Shown: positions 1-8,846, counted from the stretch's first letter. The stretch: DNA of 64,000 bases from Paracoccaceae bacterium (GCA_020425085.1 JAGQRW010000017.1:62001-126000), one strand, 5' to 3'. A program made the numbers and translations. Notes: generated by a model not told the origin, from the sequence alone.

Positions 1-390
1 CTGGCGGTTGCCGCCCTCAAAACCAAGGGCGTGAAGCAGGCCGAACAATTCCCCCGCGATCATCGCCCCTGGGGCTGGTTTGAAACCCTGTCGCTTGGTG
101 GGCGGTTTCAGGTCAAACGCATCATGGTGCATCCCGGTGCCGCACTTAGCCTTCAAAGCCATGTGCACCGGTCGGAACACTGGATCGTTGTCGCCGGGAC
201 TGCACAAGTGACGGTGGGCGAAACCGTAAGCCTCGTGACCGAGAACCAGTCGGTTTATATTCCGGTCGGCTCCAAACACCGGCTGGAAAATCCCGGCAAG
301 GTCGATTTGCACCTGATCGAGGTGCAAACCGGCAGCTATCTGGGCGAAGACGACATCACCCGCTATGAAGATGTTTACAGCCGCGATTAG
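1..390 (+). CDS. Mannose-1-phosphate guanylyltransferase / mannose-6-phosphate isomerase, C-terminal part (partial, 5' end outside window)
   Basis: The frame is open from base 1 and ends with TAG at 388-390, so only about the last 129 residues are visible. They form the cupin (type II phosphomannose isomerase) domain of bifunctional ManC/AlgA/XanB proteins. The start PRDHRPWGWFETL, the metal-site segment LSLQSHVHRSEHWIVVAGTAQV and the end VQTGSYLGEDDITRYEDVYSR are characteristic. The enzyme makes GDP-mannose for surface polysaccharide in the cytoplasm. The guanylyltransferase domain would lie upstream of the window. A monofunctional cupin cannot be excluded without the missing 5' part. Confidence 0.8.
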   Translation: MAVAALKTKGVKQAEQFPRDHRPWGWFETLSLGGRFQVKRIMVHPGAALSLQSHVHRSEHWIVVAGTAQVTVGETVSLVTENQSVYIPVGSKHRLENPGKVDLHLIEVQTGSYLGEDDITRYEDVYSRD

Positions 391-440
391 CCAAAGGCAT
401 TGTTCGACTTGCGCCTAGCCATTTGTTTTGCAGCCTTTGG
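391..440. repeat. Inverted repeat in the convergent gap between manC-like and fumarylpyruvate hydrolase genes
   Basis: CCAAAGGC at 391-398 is repeated inverted as GCCTTTGG at 433-440, with a 34-base loop. A direct repeat GCCTAGCCAT overlaps it (about 413-422 and 440-449). It fills the whole gap between two convergent stop codons and could act as a weak bidirectional terminator, but there is no T-run on either strand. Confidence 0.3.
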
Positions 441-441
441 C

Positions 442-1143
442 CTAGCCATCAGCCATAACGATTGTCGTGGTCAAAACCCCCAACCCGGCAATCGAAACCT
501 TGCAGATATCACCAACCTCCAACCTGCCGACACCGGCGGGTGTACCGGAATAGATCAGATCACCCGGCCGAAGTTCGACTGATCCTGACAGAATCGAGAT
601 CACCTCGGGCACCGACCAGATCAGTTCGCTCAGGTCCGCATCTTGTTTGACTTCGGCATTCACCATGGTCTGAATTGCCCCGGCGCTCGGATGGCCGACC
701 GAGGCTACCGGATGAACCGGGCCACAAACGGCAGATCTGTCAAACGCCTTGCCCCAATCCCAGGGCCGACCCATTTCGCGCGCCACCAGTTGCAGATCGC
801 GACGGGTCAGATCGTTGCCGATGGCATAGCCCCATACATGCGAAAGGGCATTGCTTTTGGCGATATCCCGGCCGCCCTTGCCAATAGCAACGACCAGTTC
901 CCCCTCAAAATGGAAATTACTGGTTTCCGGCGGGTACGGCACAACCTGATTGTCATCAACCACCGCATCCGCTGGTTTGGTAAAAAAGAACGGTGGCTCA
1001 CGATCCGGGTCGCGCCCCATTTCCCGCGCATGCGCGGCATAGTTGCGACCAACACAAAAGATGCGGCGAACCGGAAATCGCTGATCACTGTCAGCAATGG
1101 CAACTGATGGTTGCGGTGGGCAGGAGATGGCATAATCGGTCAT
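442..1143 (-). CDS. Fumarylacetoacetate hydrolase-family protein, probable fumarylpyruvate hydrolase
   Basis: This 233-residue protein has the FAH fold signatures FCVGRNYAAHAREMG near the N terminus, PPFFFTKPADA, FHFEGELVVAIG (metal-binding acidic residues), GYAIGNDLTRRDLQ and the C-terminal GDLIYSGTPAGVG. The start ATG at 1143 follows an AAGGAA ribosome site; a longer reading frame begins at 1242 but would run back into the preceding gene. It lies 10 bases after a gentisate 1,2-dioxygenase gene, so the likely substrate is fumarylpyruvate (or maleylpyruvate), cleaved to fumarate (or maleate) and pyruvate. FAH-family members are hard to assign by sequence alone, so the specificity rests on the neighbour. 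No maleylpyruvate isomerase gene is visible nearby. Confidence 0.75.
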   Translation of the reverse strand: MTDYAISCPPQPSVAIADSDQRFPVRRIFCVGRNYAAHAREMGRDPDREPPFFFTKPADAVVDDNQVVPYPPETSNFHFEGELVVAIGKGGRDIAKSNALSHVWGYAIGNDLTRRDLQLVAREMGRPWDWGKAFDRSAVCGPVHPVASVGHPSAGAIQTMVNAEVKQDADLSELIWSVPEVISILSGSVELRPGDLIYSGTPAGVGRLEVGDICKVSIAGLGVLTTTIVMADG

Positions 1144-1153
1144 TGAATTTCCT

Positions 1154-2203
1154 TCAGGAATTGCCGCGATCATCGCGGAACAAACCAAGCTTCTGTTGTG
1201 CAACACGATCGGAATAGCTGAACAAGACCGCTTCGTCATCAACTTCGTGGCTTACCCATTTCCAGCTTGGAACCACAAAAATGTCCTTTGGGCCCCATGC
1301 AAACACCTTGCCGTCAATGGTGCTACGCCCATGTCCTTCAGTCGGGACATAGACCGTCGCGTCGGTAGAGCGGTAAGATGCAGTCTTGAACCCCTTTGGC
1401 AACAATTGCAAAAACGGTGAGATCGTCGGCATCGCCCAGCCCCCGTCTACCGGATTTACATAGCGCATCTTCAGACCGTGGCAGGGATCCCATTCATCCT
1501 GCGCCTTCATCACCTCCAGCGCCTCGCGCGAACGCGCATAGGGGTAGTTGAAAATCGGAGAAGCAAGCCTGTCCTGTTGATGATCTACCGGCAGCATGTT
1601 GGCGCCATAGCGCGCAAAACTGTCACCGGTTTTGCGGCTGACAAGTTGTTCGTCGTCACTATACCCTTCGGCGAATGAGGCGTCGAAAAAACCAACGATG
1701 GGAATATCAAGACCGTCAAGCCAGATCATTGGCTGATCGGTGGTGTTGCCGTGATCGTGCCAGGCACCGGGCGGAGTAATCACGAAATCACCAAACTGCA
1801 TATTGGTTCGCTCACCATTGACGGCGGTATGCGCCCCTGCACCATCCAGCACGAATCGCAGCGCCGACTGACTGTGCCGATGCGCTGGCGCAACCTCACC
1901 CGGCATCACAAGTTGCAAGCCGGCATAAAGTGAAGTGGTGATCCTGGAAGAGCCGCGCATACCGGGATTTTCCAGGATCAGCACCCGCCGTTCGGCCTCT
2001 TTGGCGGTGATCAGGCTGCCTGATTCCAACAAGAACGCCTTGGCCGCATCGTATTTCCACAAATGCGGCTGACAAGCGCTTTTGGGTTCTGGTGTGATAA
2101 TGTTGGAAAGCACCGTCCAGAGCGGCGTCATCGCGTGTTTGTCGATACGGGCGTAGAATTCCTGCCGCTCGGGCGTTTCTTCGGGTTTTTCGGTAAGTGA
2201 CAT
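1154..2203 (-). CDS. Gentisate 1,2-dioxygenase
   Basis: The 349-residue protein belongs to the bicupin gentisate/1-hydroxy-2-naphthoate dioxygenase family. The N-terminal cupin carries the iron-binding stretch APAHRHSQSALRFVLDG followed by GDFVITPPGAWHDHGN. A second, degenerate cupin ends with FVVPSWKWVSHE. It opens the aromatic ring of gentisate to maleylpyruvate in the cytoplasm using O2 and Fe(II). The ATG at 2203 has the strong site AAAGGGGGG just upstream; an upstream in-frame start at 2323 has no such site. It is the first gene of a two-gene unit with the FAH-family hydrolase. This is an aerobic ring-cleavage route, in contrast to the anaerobic-type aromatic genes at the other end of the window. 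Confidence 0.88.
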   Translation of the reverse strand: MSLTEKPEETPERQEFYARIDKHAMTPLWTVLSNIITPEPKSACQPHLWKYDAAKAFLLESGSLITAKEAERRVLILENPGMRGSSRITTSLYAGLQLVMPGEVAPAHRHSQSALRFVLDGAGAHTAVNGERTNMQFGDFVITPPGAWHDHGNTTDQPMIWLDGLDIPIVGFFDASFAEGYSDDEQLVSRKTGDSFARYGANMLPVDHQQDRLASPIFNYPYARSREALEVMKAQDEWDPCHGLKMRYVNPVDGGWAMPTISPFLQLLPKGFKTASYRSTDATVYVPTEGHGRSTIDGKVFAWGPKDIFVVPSWKWVSHEVDDEAVLFSYSDRVAQQKLGLFRDDRGNS

Positions 2204-2550
2204 GTTTCCCCCCTTTTGATTTCCACACCGTTGCCACGTTCCAGCACAATTTTTCAGGCATCCGTTCAATCGGAACAACCGAACGATAGGTGGTAGGTCC
2301 GGAAACCTGCGGCGCACCACCAACGTTTATCTGCTGGCGGATGTTTGAACGAATACCAACCATCGCTGAACATATCAATGATGCCAGCTCAAACTGAATC
2401 CTGCCACCGCCGCTTCAACCCGGAAAATCAATGGGGTTCCCGGGCTGGCCGGACCTGACTTAGTTAAATCGCCCTGGGATACAGCCCGCCAACTGCCAGA
2501 ATCGAACACCCTTGCACGCCTGTTTTCAGCCTGCTAGATCACGTTCCCAT
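2204..2550. other. Intergenic stretch between the gentisate unit and tRNA-Thr
   Basis: About 350 bases without a convincing gene. The left part must hold the promoter of the minus-strand gentisate unit, and the right part the promoter of the tRNA. No clear operator, hairpin or terminator was recognised. Confidence 0.5.
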
Positions 2551-2626
2551 GCCCCAATAGCTCAGTCGGTAGAGCAACTGTTTCGTAAATAGTAGGTCGG
2601 CGGTTCGAATCCGTCTTGGGGCACCA
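2551..2626 (+). tRNA. tRNA-Thr (anticodon CGT)
   Basis: The sequence folds into a full cloverleaf. The acceptor stem is GCCCCAA/TTGGGGC, the D arm GCTC-loop-GAGC, and the anticodon stem ACTGT/ATAGT with loop TTCGTAA, giving anticodon CGT (reads ACG, threonine). The variable loop is AGGTC, the T arm GGCGG-TTCGAAT-CCGTC, the discriminator base A, and CCA is encoded at 2624-2626. One G-T pair is present in the anticodon stem and one in the T stem. Confidence 0.95.
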
Positions 2627-2925
2627 GAATTGTCAATTCATTCCCCTATTGATAACCACTTGAATCAAGTTTGCTAACATATGCACGCTTTCCCACGCTA
2701 TGACTTGTGTGAGAATCGAGACCTCCAACTCGGACTATTCTCGGTATTGGCCTGCTCTCGCATTTGCATTGGATGCGGTGAGGGTCGCCGATAATCCGGT
2801 CAAGGCCACTCACAAGCAGACAAAAACGGATACGCAGCCACTTCCATTGCTACTTCTCTACGCTAAGACAAGCGTCATTCTGATGGGCACTATCGTGGCG
2901 ATGAATCAGTTACAGGCACAGGCCA
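2627..2925. other. Intergenic stretch after tRNA-Thr
   Basis: Nearly 300 bases between the tRNA and the stop codon of the minus-strand hydrolase. An 81-codon open frame (2700-2945, plus strand) runs through it but has no ribosome site, no recognisable domain and overlaps the 3' end of the hydrolase gene, so I do not call it. No integrase, direct repeat of the tRNA 3' end or other sign of an integrated element was seen. Confidence 0.5.
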
Positions 2926-3837
2926 TTATTCTCGAACAGTGTTAATCCAGTCAATGATCGCAGCAAAGCTGTTGCGTGCGCGGGTGCTGCGGTGGCGGGC
3001 GCGCAAATAACCATGGACAAGTTGCGGCTCATTTCGCCATTCAGCCACTATCCCCTCTGCCTTTAGGGCATCGACATAAGCCGGCCCATCGTCGCGCAGC
3101 GGGTCGACATCGGCGGTCACGACAAAGGCACGCGGCAGCCCGGCAAAGCTTTTGGCTTTCAGCGGGGAAAGCTCGGGATCGGTTTCCAACGGGCCGGGGT
3201 CGCCATTGGTCAGGATGCCTTTGTAAAAGATCAGGTCCGATGTACGCAGCAACGGTGCCTCGGCGTTCTCGGTATAAGACGGTGCCTGCATGTCGCCACC
3301 AAGCCCCGGATAGATCAGAACCTGCGCCATCGGCATCGGTCCGCCGACCCGCCGCATCCGCATGCACAGCCCGGCAGACAGGTTGCCGCCCGCGCTGTCA
3401 CCGATGACGATACCCTGGCGGCCCCCCTGATCCGCTTCGGCCAGCCAAACGGCCGACACATCGTCGAGTTGTGCCGGGTAAAGGTGTTCGGGTGCCAACC
3501 GGTAATCAACCGACACCACCTCACATCCCGTGCCGTCGGCCAGTTCGGCGCAGACGTCATCATGGCTTTCCAGACCGCCAATGACGTATCCGCCGCCATG
3601 AGAATAAAGCAGAAACGGCCGTTTGTCATAACCATCGACCTGGTATCGGCGGACCGGTACGCCGGCAATGATCTCATCGCTTGCCTGTACGCCGTCAGGG
3701 CGCGGTTCACGGAATACGGCACACATGGCATCATAGTTGCGGCGGTTCTCTTCGGCGGTGGCGACATTGGAATCCGCCGGATAGGCCGCTTCGGTATCGG
3801 CGATGAATTGCAGGATTTCGGGATCAGTTATCAACAT
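2926..3837 (-). CDS. Alpha/beta hydrolase of the hormone-sensitive lipase (HSL) family
   Basis: A 303-residue carboxylesterase-type hydrolase. It shows the HSL oxyanion motif HGGGY, the nucleophile elbow GDSAGG (catalytic Ser), a VVTADVDPLRDDG segment with the catalytic Asp and LVHGYL with the catalytic His. The ATG at 3837 lies inside the end of the upstream ABC ATPase gene (14-base overlap), which marks it as the last gene of the carnitine operon. Its substrate is unknown. In this context hydrolysis of acylcarnitine or another choline/carnitine ester, releasing free carnitine, is a reasonable inference, but nothing in the sequence proves it. Confidence 0.8.
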   Translation of the reverse strand: MLITDPEILQFIADTEAAYPADSNVATAEENRRNYDAMCAVFREPRPDGVQASDEIIAGVPVRRYQVDGYDKRPFLLYSHGGGYVIGGLESHDDVCAELADGTGCEVVSVDYRLAPEHLYPAQLDDVSAVWLAEADQGGRQGIVIGDSAGGNLSAGLCMRMRRVGGPMPMAQVLIYPGLGGDMQAPSYTENAEAPLLRTSDLIFYKGILTNGDPGPLETDPELSPLKAKSFAGLPRAFVVTADVDPLRDDGPAYVDALKAEGIVAEWRNEPQLVHGYLRARHRSTRARNSFAAIIDWINTVRE

Positions 3838-5464
3838 CTGTCTGGGCCTTCTTTCGTTGTTCCAGCGTATGATCCAGCCAGTCGGGATCCATTTCCGCAA
3901 CCGAGCTGAGCAGCAGTTTCGTATAAGGGTGGTGCGGGGGTGTGAACATCTGGTCCCTGGAACCCTGTTCCATTACCTCGCCGTTTTGCATCACTACCAC
4001 ATGATCCGCAATGGCGCGCACCGTTGCAAGGTCGTGGGTAATGAACATATAAGCCAGACCGCGTTCGTTCTGAAGCCGCTTGAGCAGGCGCAGGATATCC
4101 TCGGCGACAAGTTGATCCAGTGCACTTGTCACCTCGTCGCAGATTATGAATTGCGGCTCGGCGGCCAGTGCGCGAGCGATGCCGATGCGCTGTTTCTGTC
4201 CGCCCGACAATTCGCCTGGCAAGCGGTCAATGAAGCGGTCCGGCTCCATCTCGATCGACGTCAGCAGGTCGCGCACCTTTTCGTCGCGCTCGCGGCCACG
4301 CAGGCCCAGATAAAACTGAATCGGTCTGCCGATGATCTCGCGGATGGTCTGTTTCGGGTTCAAGGCCGTATCGGCCATCTGATAGATCATCTGCATCTGG
4401 CGCAACTGGTCCTTGCTGCGCTGTGCCAGGCGTTCGGGCAACACATTGCCGTTCAGCTCGATCCGCCCTTTGCTGGCGGGCAACAGGCCGGTGATCACCC
4501 GCGCGGCAGTGGATTTGCCCGATCCGCTTTCGCCCACCACCGCAATGGTACGGCCTTTGTGGATATCGAAACTGACATTGCGCAGCACCGGCTGGTCACG
4601 CACATATTCCGCCGAGATACCTGCGACCCGCAGCACCGGGCATTCATCTGCCGCGGGTTCCGGATTCGGTTCAGACCTGAACTGACGCACGGCCCAGAGG
4701 GATTTTGAATATTCCTCCTGCGGGTTGGCCAGCATGTCGCGGGTCGGCTGTTCCTCGATCTCGTCACCGCGCAGCAACACCTTGATGCGGTCGGCCATCT
4801 GGGCAACCACCGCCAGATCATGGGTTATATAGATCGCTGCGGTACCGATATCGCGCACCGCGTCGCGAATTGCCGCCAAAACCTCGATCTGGGTGGTAAC
4901 ATCGAGCGCCGTGGTTGGCTCGTCGAAAATTATAAGGTCGGGCTTGCACGCCATTGCCATCGCTGTCATCGCCCGCTGCAACTGCCCGCCTGACACCTGA
5001 TGTGGATACCGAAAACCGATTTCGGCGGGATTGGGCAGGCGCAACTGGGCGTAAAGTTCACGCCCGTGGCGTTCAGCATCGGCCTGAGATTCGATGTGGT
5101 GGATATCGACCGGGGCCTCGGTAAACTGTTTCATCAGCGTGTGCGCCGGGTTGAAATAGGCGGCAGCCGATTGTGCAACATAGGCGATGCGTGCGCCCCG
5201 AAGGCGACGGCGGCGGCGTTCGGGCAGGCTAAGCAGTTCCATCCCGTCAAAGGTAACCGTTCCCTGCGAAATCCGCGTTCCGTCGCGGCAATAGCCCATG
5301 GCAGCCAGCCCCAGGGTTGATTTTCCTGCACCGCTTTCGCCAATCAGGCCCAGCACCTCGCCCTTGTTCAGGTCGAGATTGACGCCGTTGATGATCGGTT
5401 GCCATCCAGCATCCTGACGGCCCTGGATGTGCAGATTGCGGATGCTAAGAAGTGGTTTGGTCAT
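3824..5464 (-). CDS. ABC transporter ATP-binding protein with two fused ATPase domains (peptide/Opp-Dpp type)
   Basis: The 546-residue protein is a head-to-tail fusion of DppD-like and DppF-like ATPases. Domain 1 has Walker A GESGAGKST, signature VSGGQLQRAM and Walker B LIIFDEPTTALD. Domain 2 has Walker A GESGSGKST, signature LSGGQKQRIGIARALA and IICDEVTSALD. Each domain ends in the peptide-transporter type C-terminal region. It powers the importer formed with the two permeases immediately upstream (16-base gap) and the substrate-binding protein at 8847-10403. By neighbourhood the cargo is inferred to be carnitine or a carnitine derivative rather than peptides. Confidence 0.9.
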   Translation of the reverse strand: MTKPLLSIRNLHIQGRQDAGWQPIINGVNLDLNKGEVLGLIGESGAGKSTLGLAAMGYCRDGTRISQGTVTFDGMELLSLPERRRRRLRGARIAYVAQSAAAYFNPAHTLMKQFTEAPVDIHHIESQADAERHGRELYAQLRLPNPAEIGFRYPHQVSGGQLQRAMTAMAMACKPDLIIFDEPTTALDVTTQIEVLAAIRDAVRDIGTAAIYITHDLAVVAQMADRIKVLLRGDEIEEQPTRDMLANPQEEYSKSLWAVRQFRSEPNPEPAADECPVLRVAGISAEYVRDQPVLRNVSFDIHKGRTIAVVGESGSGKSTAARVITGLLPASKGRIELNGNVLPERLAQRSKDQLRQMQMIYQMADTALNPKQTIREIIGRPIQFYLGLRGRERDEKVRDLLTSIEMEPDRFIDRLPGELSGGQKQRIGIARALAAEPQFIICDEVTSALDQLVAEDILRLLKRLQNERGLAYMFITHDLATVRAIADHVVVMQNGEVMEQGSRDQMFTPPHHPYTKLLLSSVAEMDPDWLDHTLEQRKKAQTDVDN

Positions 5465-5479
5465 GGCGAGTCCCGCTTT

Positions 5480-6301
5480 TCAATCTCTGAGGCCGGATGT
5501 GCGGTGCAGCATCCAGTCCACAACGAAATTGATTGCAACCGTCAACAGCGCGATGGCAGCAGCCGGCAGCAGGGGTGTGATGTCGCCGAAGGTAATAAGT
5601 GCCGCGTTGTCGCGCACCATCGAACCCCAGTCAGCAGTCGGCGGCTGGATCCCGAGGCCAAGGAACGAAAGCGCCGAAACTGCGAGAAAGACAAAGCAGA
5701 AACGCAGCCCGAATTCGGCCACCAGCGGTGCCATGATATTTGGCAGGATCTCGCGCCTGATCACCCAGACCAACCCCTCACCACGAAGCCGCGCCGCCTC
5801 GACAAAATCCATGACGACAACGTCCATTGCCACGGCGCGGGCCAGCCGGAAGACACGGGTCATTTCCAGAACCGCGATCACAATGATCAGAATGGTGATG
5901 CCTGTACCGAAGATCGACAGCAGCAACAAAGCAAAAAGCAGTGAAGGGATGGCGATCAGCATGTCGATCAGCCGCGAAAGCAACTGATCGGCCCAGCCAC
6001 CAAGCACCGCAGCCAACAGGCCAAGCCCGGCGCCCAGCGAAAAGGCGATGGCCGTCGTGGCCAGTGCGATACCAACAGAATTGCGCGCACCCCAGATCAT
6101 GCGCGACAGCAAATCACGGCCAAGATTGTCCGTACCCAGCAGGTATTCGGCGCTGCGCGGTTCAAATTCCATACCGACGATCGTGGTCTGCGAAAATGGT
6201 GCCAGTTGCCCGGCAAAGATCGCAACGACCGCATAGGCAAAGATCACGACGATACCGAACCAGGCGGTCGGAGGGGCGGATTTCAGATCACGCAGTTTCA
6301 T
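5480..6301 (-). CDS. ABC transporter permease, DppC/OppC type
   Basis: A 273-residue inner-membrane permease. After a short cytoplasmic N terminus there is a first membrane helix (WFGIVVIFAYAVVAIFAGQLAPF), the DppC-typical segment EPRSAEYLLGTDNLGRDLLSRMIWGARNS, and about five further helices. The EAA loop is seen in MDFVEAARLRGEGLVWVIRREILPN. It pairs with the DppB-type permease encoded 3 bases upstream to form the channel of the carnitine-locus importer. Confidence 0.9.
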   Translation of the reverse strand: MKLRDLKSAPPTAWFGIVVIFAYAVVAIFAGQLAPFSQTTIVGMEFEPRSAEYLLGTDNLGRDLLSRMIWGARNSVGIALATTAIAFSLGAGLGLLAAVLGGWADQLLSRLIDMLIAIPSLLFALLLLSIFGTGITILIIVIAVLEMTRVFRLARAVAMDVVVMDFVEAARLRGEGLVWVIRREILPNIMAPLVAEFGLRFCFVFLAVSALSFLGLGIQPPTADWGSMVRDNAALITFGDITPLLPAAAIALLTVAINFVVDWMLHRTSGLRD

Positions 6302-6304
6302 TGG

Positions 6305-7261
6305 TCACTTCCTGTGCATCAGTCGCGGATTGGTGGCTATGGCAAACACGTCGGCAGAAAGATTCAGCAGGATATAGATGGCCGCAAAGATCAGGCAGCA
6401 AGCCTGCACCAGTGGAATGTCCCGCTTGGCCACCGAATCCACCATCAACTGCCCAAGGCCGGGATAGACGAACACCACCTCGACGATGACAACCCCGGTG
6501 ATCAGATAGGCCAGGTTCAGCGCCACCACGTTGATGATTGGTGCCAGCGCATTTGGCAGCGCATGGCGCAGGATCACCCTTGCTGGTGATGCACCCTTCA
6601 GTCTGGCCATCTCGATATAGGGTTGCGCCAGCAGGTTGATGATGGCGGCACGGGTCATCCGCATCATATGCGCCGTCACCACCAACACCAGCGTGATCGC
6701 CGGCAGGAAGGTGCGATAGATCATGGTGCCGAACCCAGCGTCATTGCCGAAATCGGCGATGGATGGAAATATCCCTGTGCGCACTGACAAAAACAGCAAC
6801 AGGATATAGGCGACAAAATATTCGGGAAACGAGATTGAAGTCAAAGTGACGACATTCACCAAACGGTCGAACCAGCTACCCCGATAGAGCGCCGCCAGCA
6901 GACCAAGACAAAGCGCCAGCGGCACCGAAATTACCGCCGCATAGGCCGCCAGAAACAGTGTATTGCCAAGCCGCGATGCCAGCAGGTCGACAATCGGCCG
7001 GTTATTGGCAAGCGACATGCCGAAATCGCCCTGAACCATGCCCCCAAGCCAGCTCAGGTATCGTTGCCAGGCCGGCAGATCGAGGCCAAGTTCTCTGCGA
7101 AAGGCGGCGACGGTTTCGGGTGTTGCGGACTGGCCCAACACCTCTTCGGCAAGGTCGCCGGGCAACAGTTCAATCGCCATGAAGATAACCAGAGAGATGA
7201 CGAAAAGCGTCAGCAGGCCAAGGGCAAGGCGATGCAAGATCATGCGGGCAAGGGGATGCAT
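6305..7261 (-). CDS. ABC transporter permease, DppB/OppB type
   Basis: An inner-membrane permease of 318 residues if read from the ATG at 7261 (MHPLARMILHRLALGLLTLF). An ATG six codons later is also possible. It shows the DppB hallmarks: an N-terminal helix, the periplasmic segment EVLGQSATPETVAAFRRELGLDLPAWQRYLSWLGGMVQGDFGMSL, and the EAA loop PYIEMARLKGASPARVILRHALPNA. The start is one base after the stop codon of the upstream carnitine dehydrogenase gene, so translation is probably coupled. A longer frame reaching 7417 lies inside that gene and is not credible. Confidence 0.9.
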   Translation of the reverse strand: MHPLARMILHRLALGLLTLFVISLVIFMAIELLPGDLAEEVLGQSATPETVAAFRRELGLDLPAWQRYLSWLGGMVQGDFGMSLANNRPIVDLLASRLGNTLFLAAYAAVISVPLALCLGLLAALYRGSWFDRLVNVVTLTSISFPEYFVAYILLLFLSVRTGIFPSIADFGNDAGFGTMIYRTFLPAITLVLVVTAHMMRMTRAAIINLLAQPYIEMARLKGASPARVILRHALPNALAPIINVVALNLAYLITGVVIVEVVFVYPGLGQLMVDSVAKRDIPLVQACCLIFAAIYILLNLSADVFAIATNPRLMHRK

Positions 7262-7262
7262 G

Positions 7263-8768
7263 TCAGGCCATCTCTTTCGCGGGCCAGCCGATATCGCGGA
7301 TCGCGCTGCCGGCGTGGTCAGGATGGCTAATGCTGCGTTGGCCCGGTGCCATCGCGGCCAGCTTATCGCCAAGCGGCGCACGCATCGGGCAGGCACAATT
7401 CGCCCTTGTGTCCACATGCAGCAGCATATGTTCGGCGGTCGCCTGTATCGTACCCGCCGGGTCGGTCATTTCGTGAAGCAGGTGGATCCGCTTGTCGTCA
7501 TAACCCAAAAGGGTGGTCTGCACCGCAAGTCGCACATTGGCTGCGGTCTCAGCCAGATGGCGGATATGGGTTTCGACTGTATAGACCGAAAGCCCCTGTG
7601 CGCGATATGCGTCATTCATACCGATATGGCCGAGGAACGCATCGGTCGCGTCGCCGAACACCTGCAAATAGCGATGCTCGGTCATATGGCCGTTGTAATC
7701 CAGCCAGTCGCCGCGCACCTCGGCGCGGTGAAGGGTCAGCGGCTTGCCGTAATCCGGTGTTGCATCCTTCGCCTCGACCTTGGCGCGTTCAAAGAAACGA
7801 TTGTTCATCTCGCGCAGTGTCTGTCCCGCGCCCCAGTTGTTGGCACGCAGCGCCTGAAGGATACCGATCAGGTTGCCGTCACGGATGCGCTCCAGTTCAC
7901 GCAGACTGTGGGCGCCGGACTGCGCGTCAGACTGGCTGGCAATTTCATTTACCAGCTCGTCGGTCAATTCGGGGACATCCATCAGCTTGGTCCACGGCCA
8001 TTTCAGCGCCGGGCCGAACTGGCCGATAAAGTGCTTCATCCCCGCTTCACCCCCCGCGATACGGTAGGTTTCAAACAGGCCCATCTGCGCCCAGCGCAGG
8101 CCAAAGCCATAGCGGATCGCATCATCGATTTCCTGGGTCGAGGCGATGCCATCCTTGACCAGCCAAAGGGATTCGCGCCAGACGGCCTCAAGCAGGCGGT
8201 CGGCAATATGGGCGTCGATCTCAGCCCGGACCAGCAACGGGTGCATACCTGTTTCGCTGAGGATTGCAGTGGCGCGGTCCATTACGGCGGCGGAATTCGC
8301 TTCACTGCCGACCAGTTCGACCAGCGGCACCAGATAGACCGGATTGAACGGATGCGCAACAAAGATGCGCCCGCGATGCCGCGCACCCTGCTGCAATTCC
8401 GACGGCTTGAACCCGGAAGTTGACGACCCGATCAGCGCATCCGGGTTTACCGCCGCCTCGATCGCCGCAATGACCCGGTGTTTGAGATCCAGTCGTTCCG
8501 GTACACTTTCCTGGATATAATCGGCATCTGCCACCGCATCGGCCAGTTCATCATGAAACGTCAACGCACCTTCGGCGCAGAGCGGTGCCGACAACAGTCG
8601 ACGATAGGCGTTGCGGGCATTGTCCAGCACTTCACCAACGATGCGCCGCGCATCCGGGTGCGGGTCGTGAACGGCCACGTCGATGCCGTTCAGCAAGAAA
8701 CGGGCGACCCAACCGCCACCAATGACGCCACCGCCAATGCAGGCAACTCTGTTGATTTCTTGGGACAT
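7263..8768 (-). CDS. L-carnitine dehydrogenase fused to betainyl-CoA thioesterase (CdhA-CdhB fusion)
   Basis: The 501-residue protein has two parts. Residues 1 to about 315 form a 3-hydroxyacyl-CoA-dehydrogenase-like NAD enzyme with the nucleotide site CIGGGVIGGGW, the SSTSGFKPSEL stretch and HPFNPVYLVPLVELVG. After a linker, residues from about 345 form a 4HBT hot-dog thioesterase with the motif DWLDYNGHMTEHRYLQVFGDATDAF. This matches the carnitine 3-dehydrogenase plus betainyl-CoA thioesterase seen separately (cdhA, cdhB) or fused in proteobacteria. It would oxidise L-carnitine to 3-dehydrocarnitine and later release glycine betaine from betainyl-CoA. The intervening step is supplied by the BKACE enzyme at 10453-11346. 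The thioesterase assignment rests on that context. Confidence 0.85.
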   Translation of the reverse strand: MSQEINRVACIGGGVIGGGWVARFLLNGIDVAVHDPHPDARRIVGEVLDNARNAYRRLLSAPLCAEGALTFHDELADAVADADYIQESVPERLDLKHRVIAAIEAAVNPDALIGSSTSGFKPSELQQGARHRGRIFVAHPFNPVYLVPLVELVGSEANSAAVMDRATAILSETGMHPLLVRAEIDAHIADRLLEAVWRESLWLVKDGIASTQEIDDAIRYGFGLRWAQMGLFETYRIAGGEAGMKHFIGQFGPALKWPWTKLMDVPELTDELVNEIASQSDAQSGAHSLRELERIRDGNLIGILQALRANNWGAGQTLREMNNRFFERAKVEAKDATPDYGKPLTLHRAEVRGDWLDYNGHMTEHRYLQVFGDATDAFLGHIGMNDAYRAQGLSVYTVETHIRHLAETAANVRLAVQTTLLGYDDKRIHLLHEMTDPAGTIQATAEHMLLHVDTRANCACPMRAPLGDKLAAMAPGQRSISHPDHAGSAIRDIGWPAKEMA

Positions 8769-8816
8769 TGCTCACCTCTTCGGTCAATCGGGGGGTGCGA
8801 CTAGGGGTGGGTGGGC

Positions 8817-8839
8817 GGCCCCGCCACAGAGGCGGGACC
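8817..8839 (-). repeat. Intercistronic stem-loop after the substrate-binding protein gene
   Basis: On the minus strand a 9-bp stem (GGTCCCGCC / GGCGGGGCC, one G-U pair) encloses the loop TCTGT. It lies just after the stop codon of the binding-protein gene and before cdhAB. It lacks a U-run, so it fits an mRNA 3'-end protecting or partial-attenuation element better than a full terminator. That would let the binding protein be made in excess. Confidence 0.6.
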
Positions 8840-8846
8840 ACTATGC

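Noticed and set aside
391-440. Inverted repeat between the manC-like gene and the hydrolase as a firm terminator
   Set aside because: Loop of 34 bases and no T-run; listed only as a repeat.
2551-2925. tRNA-Thr as an integration site for a genomic island
   Set aside because: No integrase, no repeated copy of the tRNA 3' end within the window, and flanking genes look ordinary.
2700-2945. 81-codon open frame after tRNA-Thr
   Set aside because: No ribosome site, no recognisable domain, and it overlaps the 3' end of a well-supported gene on the other strand.
7038-8423. Long open frame (461 codons) opposite the carnitine dehydrogenase gene
   Set aside because: It is the antisense shadow of a strongly conserved gene; no family resemblance in the translated product. 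The same holds for the long frames at 10060-11406 and 52453-53649.
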